This document shows, one piece after another, positions 1 through 8,157 of a stretch of 64,000 nucleotides of DNA. The DNA comes from an uncultured Acidobacteriaceae bacterium. GTDB lineage: Bacteria; Acidobacteriota; Terriglobia; Terriglobales; Acidobacteriaceae. Positions within the stretch are counted from its first letter, which is position 1; each line of letters opens with the position of its first letter. The DNA lies in NCBI GenBank assembly GCA_903842065.1, contig CAIMKZ010000013.1, positions 1-64,000 of the forward strand, given 5' to 3'. Both the position numbers and the translations under genes were made by a program. The notes under the pieces are model-generated. The model did not search any database and had not been told where the DNA came from. It saw only the letters and a list, made by a program, of their open reading frames with translations.

Positions 1-6
1 CAAACC

Positions 7-236
7 TTGGGCAACTGGGTCAGGGAGCATCGCGCAGGCACCTTGAAGGGGGCCAGCAGCAAGCCTGTGGTGACCGCCGAGCAGATGGAGATCAGCCGCC
101 TCCGGGCGGAGTTGGCTCGCGTGACGATGGAGCGCGACATCCTCCACCCCATGGACGAAGACCTGTCCACAGGGACCCCGGCTTGGGAAAAGCGACGGCG
201 TTCTTCGCGAAGGGCCAGCTGTTAGCGATCATCTGA
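7..236 (+). pseudogene. IS3-family transposase OrfA remnant, frameshifted
   Basis: The first reading frame encodes the coiled-coil C-terminal half of an IS3-type OrfA (GNWVREHR, then EISRLRAELARVTMERDIL). In OrfA proteins of this type DIL is normally followed by KKATAYFAK. Here the frame runs into unrelated residues after position 144, and the expected tail (GKATAFFAKGQL) reappears in another frame from position 186 to a TGA at 234-236. An insertion of roughly 41-44 bases therefore broke the gene. The N-terminal helix-turn-helix lies before the window or is lost. No orfB follows, because the IS21 terminal repeat begins at 228 within the tail. The transposase is almost certainly inactive. Confidence 0.8.
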
Positions 237-263
237 AAACGTATTTTTCTGAACATCTGCCGG
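228..263 (+). repeat. IS21 left terminal inverted repeat
   Basis: This 36-base end pairs with the reverse complement of 3507-3542, differing at two positions. It lies directly beyond the end of the small downstream IS gene and overlaps the tail of the IS3 OrfA remnant. Confidence 0.8.
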
Positions 264-332
264 CGGAGTCTGGGTCGCGATCCGTAGCTTGAGGCGGAGG
301 TAATCGCGGTAGTTTTCCGGGGCGGGATTGTC

Positions 333-593
333 TTAAAGTTCTTCGATGACGGGTCGGAAGTAGGCCAGAGAACGGATGGGCGGCAGGCGCGGAGAGTCAG
401 CAGGGCGGATCAGCCGACGTAGCGAGCCGAGCAGCAGAGCAGTTTCGACGGTTTCCAGCGGCACGCTATCCTGATAGAAGTGGCGGGCCAGCCATTGATC
501 CGAGGCACTGACGCGCATGGGTGTGTCGGGCATATCCATATAGAGGGTGACGACCGTCGTCACATAGGCTGTCACCTGATCTGGATGATTCAT
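333..593 (-). CDS. small IS21-associated protein of unknown function
   Basis: An 86-aa protein beginning MNHPDQVTAYV and ending SLAYFRPVIEEL. The start ATG (593-591) overlaps the istB stop codon as ATGA, and AGGAGGA-like bases lie just upstream inside istB, so translation is probably coupled to istB. The frame stays open further upstream but inside istB, and that extension is a shadow. The protein has no visible catalytic motif. The central part (DQWLARHFYQDSVPLETVETALLLGSL) looks helical. From memory, similar short proteins accompany some IS21-type elements, but the role is not known to me. It could help target choice or regulate transposition; this is inference. Confidence 0.65.
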   Translation of the reverse strand: MNHPDQVTAYVTTVVTLYMDMPDTPMRVSASDQWLARHFYQDSVPLETVETALLLGSLRRLIRPADSPRLPPIRSLAYFRPVIEEL

Positions 594-1384
594 CTCTTCC
601 TCCTGCGGCGGGCTGTTGCCTCCTGCTCGCTCTCGCGAACGCGATAGCTGGAGCCCTCGATGACAGTGACTTCGGCGTGATGCAGCAGGCGGTCGAGCAT
701 GGTGGCGATGCAGGCGGCGTTGGGGAAGACTTCGTTCCATTCCTTGAACGGCTTGTTCGTAGTCAGGATTAGGGATTTCTGCTCGTAGCGCTGATTGATG
801 ACCTCGTAGAGAAGGTCGGCGGACTTGTCGTCGAAGCTGAGATACCCGACCTCATCGATGCACAGTAGACCTACGTTGGCGTAGGAGCGCAGCTTACGCA
901 GCCGGCCTTCCGGAGTCTGGCGATGCAGATCAGTGAGCAGCTTGGAGGCGGTGCGGAACAGGACGGAGTGGCCGGCCAATACGGCGGCATGGCAGATGTT
1001 CTGGGCGATCATGGTCTTGCCCAGGCCGTTGGCGCCGACCAAGACGAGATTGCGGGCCTCGGGGAGGAAGTCCAGCGTAAGCGCCCGCTCGATAACATCG
1101 CGTTCGATGCGCGTCGGCCAGGACCATTCGAAGTCGGCCATGGGTTTGAACTTCTTGATCTCGGCCGTGCGCAAGCGACGTTCGAGACTGCGGTGCGCAC
1201 GCTCGACCACTTCGATTTGCGCCAGATGATCGAGCAACTGGCGCGGCGACCAGCGTTGCCGGGCGGCGTGAGCCAGCATATCATCCAGTTGCGCGGCCAC
1301 GGCGGTGAGGCCGATCCGTTCCAACTGCTCACGCAGGTTAGGATTCTGGCTCGGGGTCTTCGTCGTGTCGTTGGGCGAGTTCAT
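590..1384 (-). CDS. istB: IS21-family helper ATPase IstB
   Basis: This 264-aa AAA+ ATPase assists the IstA transposase in target selection. Visible motifs are Walker A GANGLGKT, Walker B LLCIDEVGYL and the sensor-like ILTTNKPFKEW, in the order expected for IstB/DnaC-like proteins. The chosen start is MNSPNDTTK at 1384, giving the usual IstB length and a 47-base overlap with the end of istA; longer upstream starts would lie deep inside istA. The basic C-terminus (ARRRRKR) is typical of a DNA-binding tail. The gene is intact and overlaps the next small gene by four bases. Confidence 0.93.
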   Translation of the reverse strand: MNSPNDTTKTPSQNPNLREQLERIGLTAVAAQLDDMLAHAARQRWSPRQLLDHLAQIEVVERAHRSLERRLRTAEIKKFKPMADFEWSWPTRIERDVIERALTLDFLPEARNLVLVGANGLGKTMIAQNICHAAVLAGHSVLFRTASKLLTDLHRQTPEGRLRKLRSYANVGLLCIDEVGYLSFDDKSADLLYEVINQRYEQKSLILTTNKPFKEWNEVFPNAACIATMLDRLLHHAEVTVIEGSSYRVRESEQEATARRRRKR

Positions 1385-2828
1385 CGTAGGTCTCCAGATC
1401 GTGCGGGCGGACTTCGACACTCTCAGCTTGCGGATGGCGTCTGAGGTCGAGCGGCAACGGTGCGGTGCGATTGGACTGGCGCAGCAGGAACTCGACCGAG
1501 GCGGCTCGCGGCGTGTTGCGATCAAGAGCCTCGCGAACAGCGCCGCGCATAGCGCGGGCGCCGTAGCGATCGAGCAGTTGAAGCAGATGCGCGATCTGAT
1601 GCGGGGCCGATTCGCCGTCGGCGAAGGCCCGCTGCAGCAACTCTGCGCTCTCGGGAACAACCAACTCCAGACGGCCAGAGCGCGTGGACTCGTTCGCCTT
1701 GCGCTTCGTGCGCAACAGCGCCTGCTGATGCTCTGGATCGAGAACCATCTCCTGCCGGTTGTAGCTGCGGCGATGGCGAGCGATTTCTCGCACGCCGTCG
1801 AGGATGCGCACCTCGGTATCGGATGCGGCCAGTGTCAGCTCACGTCCCACCGCCTCGGGCGGGATCGAGTAGTCGTTGCCGTCGAAGCGCACATAGATGG
1901 TCTTGGCCGAGCGCACCGCTACCACACGATCGGTTGAGAACTCGTGCATCGGCAGCGGCAACAAGCGCAGACGCTCTTCGGCAAGAACCTCGGCGACGGT
2001 GCGATTGCGATCGTCCGGCCAGGACCGCTGGTGTGCCACCTCGTCGCGCCACTTCAGCGCCTGGCGGTTGCACTCCTCAAGTGTGGTGAACGTGCGCGCC
2101 GCCCAGTAGGAATCGCGTACGAACCGTATCGCCCTTTCCACGCGCCCTTTTTGATTGCCGGCCCGCACCTGACAAGGCTTCGGCTCGAAGTGGTAGTGAC
2201 CGGCCAGCTCCAGCAGCCGCGGGTTGAAATGGATCAGACTGCCGCGGCGCTCCAACACGGCCGATTTCAGATTGTCGTACAGCAGGATTCGAGCGGAACC
2301 ATGGAACGACGCGAAGGCGTTCACGTGGCCGCGCAGGAAGTTCTCCATCGTCTGGTCGAAGAAGAACTCCAGATACAGCGCCCGCGACCAAGATAAGGTC
2401 ATCACGAAGCAACTCAGAGCGCGCCGGGCGCGGCCCACCATGACCGTGCCAAACGATGCCCAGTCAACTTGCGCCTGTTCACCGACGAAGACATGAAGGC
2501 GCAGAAATGCTTCCTGTGGCCGCGGACGCAACCGCGCCACCACACGCCGCACCTGTTGGATATCTCCTCGGAAGCCGCGATCCTCAAGCATTTGGTGCAG
2601 CCGCGTGGCACGAAGACGGGGGTGCGTTTCCAGCGTCTGGCGCACCAGGGGAAGATAAGGATCCAGCATCGTGGCCCGCAACTGCTCGGCACGATGAAAT
2701 CGCTCCACCTCGATGGCGCGCTTCACCGTATCGGGATGCACTCCGAGCGCCTGGGCGATCGTGCCCACCTTCCAGTGCTCGGCGTAAAAGTAACGGCGGA
2801 TCTGAACCCGCACCTCTGGATCGATCAT
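1338..2828 (-). CDS. istA: IS21-family transposase IstA
   Basis: A 496-aa DDE transposase that cuts and joins the element ends. It begins with a helix-turn-helix (VGTIAQALGVHPDTVKRAI, about residues 22-40), has a second DNA-binding segment near 70-100, and then the integrase core with the acidic residues in QVDWASFG, LYDNLKSAV and GRVERAIRFVRDSYW. The C-terminal region carries the Mu-type beta-barrel segment around YVRFDGNDYSIPPE. The length is normal for IstA. The start lies 9 bases after the stop of the upstream Cys-rich gene, suggesting one transcript. No disruption is visible. Confidence 0.94.
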   Translation of the reverse strand: MIDPEVRVQIRRYFYAEHWKVGTIAQALGVHPDTVKRAIEVERFHRAEQLRATMLDPYLPLVRQTLETHPRLRATRLHQMLEDRGFRGDIQQVRRVVARLRPRPQEAFLRLHVFVGEQAQVDWASFGTVMVGRARRALSCFVMTLSWSRALYLEFFFDQTMENFLRGHVNAFASFHGSARILLYDNLKSAVLERRGSLIHFNPRLLELAGHYHFEPKPCQVRAGNQKGRVERAIRFVRDSYWAARTFTTLEECNRQALKWRDEVAHQRSWPDDRNRTVAEVLAEERLRLLPLPMHEFSTDRVVAVRSAKTIYVRFDGNDYSIPPEAVGRELTLAASDTEVRILDGVREIARHRRSYNRQEMVLDPEHQQALLRTKRKANESTRSGRLELVVPESAELLQRAFADGESAPHQIAHLLQLLDRYGARAMRGAVREALDRNTPRAASVEFLLRQSNRTAPLPLDLRRHPQAESVEVRPHDLETYDELAQRHDEDPEPES

Positions 2829-2837
2829 CTGGATATC

Positions 2838-3272
2838 TCACTTGCGAACAGATGTGCGCGGAAAAGGATCGATCAGGCGGCCGGTGCGGCCACAGACGAC
2901 GCAGCGCAGCCAAAAGCTTCGCCGCTCACGCGGCCGAACTCGCAATGGAGCCACTGCCGGCCAGGTGATCGCTTTTCCACTCCCCGATGGTGAACCAGAT
3001 GAAGTCGATTGGGAACCTTGATCCGTCACGCGGCGCAACAACTGCCGGCATCGATAGGCCCGCTGGCGGTCACGATGATCCAGCCGGCCCTCGGGGCTCT
3101 GCTGATGTCGCCGGTTGGCTGCTCGACGCTGCTGGCGCCGCACATCGCCACGACACTCAGCCGTGCAGTACTGTTGCCCGCGGTCGCAGCACGTGCAAAC
3201 CCAAAACATCGACCGGCAATCCGGGTTGCGGCAAAACCTCTGCCGGAGAACAACTTCTCCGTGAACCGCCAT
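2838..3272 (-). CDS. Cys-rich putative zinc-binding protein encoded in the IS21 element
   Basis: A 144-aa protein with two cysteine groups: FCRNPDC, VCTCCDRGQQYC and AEC near the N-terminus, and RCVVCGRTGR near the C-terminus. Between them is a strongly basic segment (RRQQRRAANRRHQQSPEGR) followed by DRQRAYRCRQLL. The pattern suggests a zinc ribbon followed by a nucleic-acid-binding arginine-rich helix. It is the first gene of the IS operon, 9 bases before istA, and lies inside the terminal repeats, so it is part of the element. I do not know a proven function. Regulating istAB expression or binding the element ends are possible roles. The ribosome-binding site is weak. Confidence 0.7.
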   Translation of the reverse strand: MAVHGEVVLRQRFCRNPDCRSMFWVCTCCDRGQQYCTAECRGDVRRQQRRAANRRHQQSPEGRLDHRDRQRAYRCRQLLRRVTDQGSQSTSSGSPSGSGKAITWPAVAPLRVRPRERRSFWLRCVVCGRTGRLIDPFPRTSVRK

Positions 3273-3367
3273 CCGCGATTGCAGGCGGCTTTTGACAACG
3301 GCGCCGGTTCATGCCAAGGTTGGAGCAACTCCGGGTTGCCTTCGCTTTTGGCATGAAGGCTACCTAC

Positions 3368-3403
3368 AAAGAACCCCGCTGCTCGAACAGCGGGGTTCTT
3401 TTT
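3368..3403. terminator. strong hairpin upstream of the IS21 operon
   Basis: A perfect stem pairs 3368-3381 with 3388-3401 (core GAACCCCGCTG/CAGCGGGGTTC) around a 6-base loop, flanked by A-rich and T-rich arms, so it can act in both directions. It lies inside the IS21 element, between its right end and the first gene, where it would stop read-through from the host into the transposition genes. Confidence 0.7.
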
Positions 3404-3506
3404 CCAACCGCCTTCTCCCGGAAACAACTTATAACCCCCGGCCTTCCAAGCGATGATCGACCGATGACCCGCGCCTTCGGCGCTGATGATATCAAGCTGC
3501 CTTATA

Positions 3507-3542
3507 CCGGCAAATGTTCAGAAAACTACGTTTTCAGATGAT
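3507..3542 (-). repeat. IS21 right terminal inverted repeat
   Basis: The reverse complement matches 228-263 at 34 of 36 positions. It lies between the operon-proximal hairpin and chromosomal sequence leading to the MmgE/PrpD gene. Confidence 0.8.
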
Positions 3543-3662
3543 TGATGACATGCAAGGACAGCCGCAAAATTATCTACAGGCGGGAGCGAATATGTTTGTT
3601 GAGTTGTGGGACCTTGCGGACTTTGCAGGGTCTGTCGTTATTCGCTTTGACACCAATTGAAA

Positions 3663-5171
3663 TCAGACCGAAAGCAAGGGCCGCAGTTCGCGCATATTTT
3701 TCACTTCTTCAAGATTCCGAATTCTCTGAATCAATTGCTCAGTCCGATCGCGGCCCAATACGGGTGTCATCAGTTCCCTGGCTTTTCCTTCGACCTCATC
3801 TCTGGTCATGGGATTCTCAATTGCACCCTTCGTGACACCGTGCGCGTTCAGGGTCGTACCATCCGCTCTGAGCACCTCAAGGTTGGCCTCGCGCGTGCGT
3901 TTTTGCGCTGTCAGTTCGGTATCTTCCACCAGCGAAATGCGTTTCTTGAGTTCAAGCACCGCGGAATCCTTCATCCGTTCCTGCGAATGAGCTGTCTCAA
4001 ACTTCAGGGTACCGTCGACCAGGGTAGCGGCAACGATGTACTGCACATTGACATCGGGCATGTTCCGATCGTCGACCGTGTGGACGCCCGGCGCCGGCAG
4101 GCGAACCGTGAGGCTCCTAATGTCTTTAGGAGTAAGCCCGCGGGCAATCAATTTCAGAGTTGCATCTACCGCAGCCTGAATAGGAAAACCTACGGGAAAC
4201 CTTTTCATGTCGGTATGCATGATCTCAAAATTGTGTCCGAGTCCTTCAGTTAGACGTCGAGCATCTGGCTTGGCAGAGAAAGCTTCAAACACATTGCCCG
4301 GTCCGCTGAAGGGATCCGACTCTCCGGTAAACCCGGACTGCACGAGCTCGGTAGCAGTCACCCCGTTCCGTGCGGGCATCCCTGCAAAGACAAAAGCCTT
4401 CTCAACATGCTCCTTATCGCGCATCCACGAGTTGATTCCTGACGCCTGCTGAACTGCATAGGACAGCACATAGGGGATGAGGCTGTTCTCTATTCCGGCA
4501 AGAGCGGCACATGCAGCGGCGGCGCCAATGCAGCCTCCAATTCCTGGAGTCGCTCCCCAGCCCCGTAACAATTGATCGGGATCGAGCGCCAGGATCATGC
4601 GGCAACCCACATCGTAGCCAACCACCACACTCTTGAGAAACCGTCTTCCGCCGGCGCCTTCTCTTTCGGACATGGCCAGGACGGCGGGTACGATAGCTGC
4701 TCCCGGATGAACCAGAGTTGTTCTGTGGGAATCGTCTGTCTCATCCGAGTGGGCCATCATCGCATTCGCAAACGCTGCATGGATCGCGGAAGTTACATGT
4801 TTGGAAGCTACGACCTGAGCCTCCTCATTTCCGCCCTGGGCTTGGATGAACTTCATTGCAAGTTGACCGGGAATGAGCGTTGAACCTGAAACGATTGCCG
4901 CCAGGGTGTCGAGGATATGAAGTTTTGCAGCCTCAATGATTTCTTCGGGAAGCTCTGCGGTTGCGCCTCTTGAGATATATGCGCAGACGTCCTTCATCAC
5001 CTCTGCGCCGGAGGCAACTGCGGCCTTTTCCGCCTGCGCCGGCGCAGAAGTTTGTGCGTTCGCTGCCTGCACTCCGGCCATCCCAACTGCGGCGGCACCG
5101 GCGGCAGCCAACTTCAGGAAATGCCGGCGATCGGGCGAACTCTGCAACTGCTCATTCATGGTAGTTACCAA
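3663..5171 (-). CDS. MmgE/PrpD family protein with twin-arginine signal
   Basis: A 502-aa member of the MmgE/PrpD fold, which includes 2-methylcitrate dehydratase, cis-aconitate decarboxylase and iminodisuccinate epimerase. The N-terminus has DRRHFLKLAAAGAAAVG followed by an Ala-rich stretch ending ANAQ, which fits a Tat export signal. Family-like segments include ILDTLAAIVSGS, HSDETDD and VVGYDVGCRM near the N-terminus, and HTDMKRFPVGFPIQAAVDA with the C-terminal lid around DRNMPDVN. The start could be the first Met or MNEQL four codons later. It is 14 bases downstream of a paralogue and probably in one operon with it and the AAHS transporter. The substrate is unknown; a dehydratase, decarboxylase or epimerase role is possible. 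Confidence 0.85.
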   Translation of the reverse strand: MVTTMNEQLQSSPDRRHFLKLAAAGAAAVGMAGVQAANAQTSAPAQAEKAAVASGAEVMKDVCAYISRGATAELPEEIIEAAKLHILDTLAAIVSGSTLIPGQLAMKFIQAQGGNEEAQVVASKHVTSAIHAAFANAMMAHSDETDDSHRTTLVHPGAAIVPAVLAMSEREGAGGRRFLKSVVVGYDVGCRMILALDPDQLLRGWGATPGIGGCIGAAAACAALAGIENSLIPYVLSYAVQQASGINSWMRDKEHVEKAFVFAGMPARNGVTATELVQSGFTGESDPFSGPGNVFEAFSAKPDARRLTEGLGHNFEIMHTDMKRFPVGFPIQAAVDATLKLIARGLTPKDIRSLTVRLPAPGVHTVDDRNMPDVNVQYIVAATLVDGTLKFETAHSQERMKDSAVLELKKRISLVEDTELTAQKRTREANLEVLRADGTTLNAHGVTKGAIENPMTRDEVEGKARELMTPVLGRDRTEQLIQRIRNLEEVKNMRELRPLLSV

Positions 5172-5185
5172 GTTCTCCGGCTCAA

Positions 5186-6709
5186 CTACGTCGCTGTACG
5201 CAGCGTCCGGGTGAACTCTCGTACATCTTTCAGGTCTTCAAGATGGGCGACAGATTCAAGGACCTTGTTCGATCCGGCCGCGCCCAGCACGGGATCGGAA
5301 CACTGCCTGAACTTGTGCTCCATTGCGGCCTGTGACATTGGCTTCTCTGCATCGCCCTCGGGAATCAGCACGCTCTCCCTGATCGTCTGTCCGTTATTGA
5401 AGCGAACTTCAACGATGGTGCCATGCCCCTCGTGCATTTGGGCGATCAACGACTGGCTTACTTCGACCTTCACCTTCTGCGCAAGCGCATGCACTTCGGG
5501 TGCTTTCCAGCGGCCATCGCTGAACTGTTTCAAAGTGAGGTCGCCATCCAGCAATGCGATCGCAAGGCAGATGGGCAGGCTGTGATCGGCCGTCAAGCGG
5601 CTTGTGGGCTGATACCGCGCCGGTGAGGCTACTCCGCGCTCCAGGGTTTCGGGATACACTCCCACGACAATTTCCCGAATCATCCCGGCTTGACCCTGGA
5701 TCTTCGCGTGCAAGTTCACGCCGGCTTCTGCCAATGACTGCAGGTCACCCTGCAGCGGAAAACGTCTCAGCCCAACCTTCGTCAACTGATAGCGCCCGGG
5801 ATCGAGATCGATGCTGACGCTTGTCTCTTTCGGTAGAACGTTCGCCGCCAGCCATTCAAGTGGGCGCGATACGCCGGTCATCCCCGCTGCAGCCATCCTG
5901 GTGGAGAAGACGCCATCCATTGCCGAATAGCCGGGTCCAATCGACTTCATCATGCTGATCTCACCGCTGTTCACGGCCAGCGTAATGAGCTGCCGCGAAC
6001 CAGAGATGCCCACGGCATGTGCAACCTGATCCACGGGCATGCGCCACGCCTTGCCTGCCACCAGCGGGACTATGAACGCTGCCGCGCTTGAGGAGATGAA
6101 CCCGCGCGAAGCCCACGAGTAAGCATCGCTGAGCCGCACCTCCGCTTCGTAACCCACCACCATTGCTTCAATTAATTCACGGCCGCTTCGTCCCGCTTCT
6201 TCACAACAGGCAATCGCCGCGGAGATAGTCTCGCTGGGATGAGCTGGATCTTTCCCGAAATAAATATCGTTGAACTCAAGTTCGCGTATGAGCGTACCGT
6301 TGATCAGCGCAGCGCCTTCCGTCGCGATCAAGTGCGGATTGCCGATGATCGTGGCAGGGCCGCTGGCCCCGAACGCCTTGCGATATGTGGCTTCCGCGAT
6401 CCTGGCCGAGGACGCGTTTACGGCGCCAAATGCACAGGCCAGGGCATCAAGTAGAAAGCGCTTGCATGCCTGTACGGCTTCAACCGGAAGATCCTCGTAG
6501 CGCACGCCAGCGGCGTACTGCGCCAGGCGCCTTTCCAGACCCTGCGCCGGATTCTCTTCTTTTGTGGCTGGTGCTGCCGCCGGTGTTTGAGGCGCCTGGG
6601 CAAGACTCTGCCCCGAGCCGATCAACGCTGCCGTCGCAGCAGTACTCGTTGCTATCAGAAAATTTCGCCGATCCATCGTTGAACCTGCTTTCTTCATGGA
6701 TGTTGCCAT
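5186..6709 (-). CDS. MmgE/PrpD family protein with twin-arginine signal (paralogue)
   Basis: A 507-aa MmgE/PrpD protein. DRRNFLIATSTAATAALIG followed by SGQSLAQ near the N-terminus is a typical Tat signal with cleavage after the AQ region. The mature part begins near NPAQGLERRLAQYAAG. It shows the family pattern CKRFLLDALACAFG, FNDIYFGKDPAHPSETISA and VVGYEAEVRLSDAY, and a conserved RRFPLQGDLQSLAEA. It is about as long as its downstream neighbour but clearly divergent, so the pair may be different subunits or act on different isomers. It lies 92 bases after the AAHS transporter gene on the same strand. Tat export of this family is unusual, since the characterised members are intracellular. 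Confidence 0.85.
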   Translation of the reverse strand: MATSMKKAGSTMDRRNFLIATSTAATAALIGSGQSLAQAPQTPAAAPATKEENPAQGLERRLAQYAAGVRYEDLPVEAVQACKRFLLDALACAFGAVNASSARIAEATYRKAFGASGPATIIGNPHLIATEGAALINGTLIRELEFNDIYFGKDPAHPSETISAAIACCEEAGRSGRELIEAMVVGYEAEVRLSDAYSWASRGFISSSAAAFIVPLVAGKAWRMPVDQVAHAVGISGSRQLITLAVNSGEISMMKSIGPGYSAMDGVFSTRMAAAGMTGVSRPLEWLAANVLPKETSVSIDLDPGRYQLTKVGLRRFPLQGDLQSLAEAGVNLHAKIQGQAGMIREIVVGVYPETLERGVASPARYQPTSRLTADHSLPICLAIALLDGDLTLKQFSDGRWKAPEVHALAQKVKVEVSQSLIAQMHEGHGTIVEVRFNNGQTIRESVLIPEGDAEKPMSQAAMEHKFRQCSDPVLGAAGSNKVLESVAHLEDLKDVREFTRTLRTAT

Positions 6710-6801
6710 TTGCCTGACCTAGGAACTAGTGAAACGCCTTTTACGGGAGAAAGAATGTGTTTTGCGCTCGGGTCTTACAGCGCTTTGCACGCTGTGGTGA
6801 C

Positions 6802-8157
6802 TCACTGCATTTCTTCAAGTCGCCGCGCATAGCTGTACTTCTCTCGAACAAGGAGAATACCAACAGTACTGAGGATGCTCGGCATCGCCAATGCCACCAA
6901 CGTTGCCTCATATGAGAAATGCATCGACATCAGCAAACCAATCGCCGTCGGCCCAATGATGCTGCCCAGGCGTCCAAATCCAAAGTTGTACGCCATCGCC
7001 GTCGACCGCATCGAGGGCGGATAGTAGGACGGGATATAGCCATTGATGACGTTTTGCGCGCCATTGAATCCGATTCCGGCCAGGCTTACTAGCAGCATCA
7101 ACAGCGCGTAATTGCTGGTGAATCCCATGAATGCGATCGCTGAAAAAGCCATCATGTACAAGATAGGCAGCAGATTCCTGGGGCCGATGCGGTCCGCAAT
7201 ACGGCCGGCGATGAAACTCCCGGCGATGGAAGAGACAGAAAGCATCACCATGAAAAAGAGGCCAGATGCCAGCGTGAATCCGTGGTTCACCATGAGCTTC
7301 GGCAGCCAGATGGTGAATCCATAGATCGTAAACAGGTTCACGCCATAAACGATCCATAGCATGACGGTGCTGAACGCGCGCCCCCGCTTGAAGACCTCAC
7401 TAATCGGTACCTTTTCAGTCTTCCCCGTGTCGATCTCAAGTTCAGCCAGCTCTGGAATCCTCTCCCCGGGGCGCGACTTGCTCATGAACTTCTTCAACTG
7501 GTCCAGACGATTGAATCTGGCCAGGTGAGTGGTCGCTTCGGGCAGCCACTTAGAGCACATAGGAGCAAGCAGGATCGGCAGGCCCGCGAAAAGGAACACG
7601 CCGCGCCAGCCGAAGTGCGGGAACGCCCAAATGCCCATCAGGGCTCCGAACATGCCGCCAAACTGGATGCCAGAAGATATGCCGGCAATCAACATCGAAC
7701 GATTGCGCCCCGGAACCCACTCACTGACCAGGGCCACAATGTTCGGGACCATTCCTCCGTTACCCACGCCAAACATGAAGCGCCAGAATCCGAAAACGGC
7801 AACGCTGGTGGAGAGACCGGAGAAGAACATGGAAGAGGCGCACAAAAGAGTGGTGGCAACAATCATCGTTCTCCGCCCGAACTTGTCGGCCAGAGGTCCC
7901 AGAACCAGGGCCCCGGCCATGGTTCCAAAGGAAGCGGCACTGCCGATGAAGCCGGCTTGCGCCGCGGTCATGCTGAAGCTATTCATCAGAAGAGGTACGG
8001 CTGCGCCATAGACGAACAGGTCATAGCCGTCCATGGTCATCAGCAGCAGGCACATAGTGAAGACAGTCAGGTGAAAACTGTTGAACTTGCTTTCCTCAAG
8101 CCACTTGTTCGTCCTCAACGGAACCGTATTGGGGCGCGTCCAACCTATCCCTGACAA
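6802..8157 (-). CDS. MFS transporter, aromatic acid:H+ symporter (AAHS) type
   Basis: A 451-aa major facilitator with twelve predicted membrane spans. The first span carries DGYDLFVYGAAVP, matching the DGxD signature of AAHS transporters of benzoate-like and other organic acids. The loop LADKFGRRTMI is the MFS motif A between spans 2 and 3. Translation appears to start at a TTG codon (SGIGWTRPN) preceded by TAGGAGG; no ATG lies close by. It is the first gene of the leftward set feeding the two MmgE/PrpD genes, so it probably imports their substrate or a product. The exact substrate cannot be read from sequence. Confidence 0.9.
   Translation of the reverse strand: MSGIGWTRPNTVPLRTNKWLEESKFNSFHLTVFTMCLLLMTMDGYDLFVYGAAVPLLMNSFSMTAAQAGFIGSAASFGTMAGALVLGPLADKFGRRTMIVATTLLCASSMFFSGLSTSVAVFGFWRFMFGVGNGGMVPNIVALVSEWVPGRNRSMLIAGISSGIQFGGMFGALMGIWAFPHFGWRGVFLFAGLPILLAPMCSKWLPEATTHLARFNRLDQLKKFMSKSRPGERIPELAELEIDTGKTEKVPISEVFKRGRAFSTVMLWIVYGVNLFTIYGFTIWLPKLMVNHGFTLASGLFFMVMLSVSSIAGSFIAGRIADRIGPRNLLPILYMMAFSAIAFMGFTSNYALLMLLVSLAGIGFNGAQNVINGYIPSYYPPSMRSTAMAYNFGFGRLGSIIGPTAIGLLMSMHFSYEATLVALAMPSILSTVGILLVREKYSYARRLEEMQ

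Larger units (their letters stand above)
228..3542 (-). mobile_element. IS21-family insertion sequence, apparently complete
   Basis: A 36-base terminal sequence at 228-263 recurs inverted at 3507-3542 with two mismatches, starting ATCATCTGAAAACG. Between the ends all genes lie on the minus strand: a Cys-rich protein (2838-3272), istA (1338-2828), istB (590-1384) and a small protein (333-593), with overlaps typical of translational coupling. No long identical direct repeat is evident outside the ends, so the target duplication is unresolved. The outermost six bases (ATCATC and GATGAT) could be part of the inverted repeat or a coincidence of the target. All four frames are open, so the element may be active. 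Confidence 0.85.

Noticed and set aside
923..1937. Long plus-strand open frames opposite istA and istB
   Set aside because: They are antisense shadows of the high-G+C transposition genes, with no domain content.
3543..3662. Remainder of the IS3 element to the right of IS21
   Set aside because: No orfB-like sequence or IS3 end was found there, so a simple IS21-into-IS3 insertion cannot be shown.
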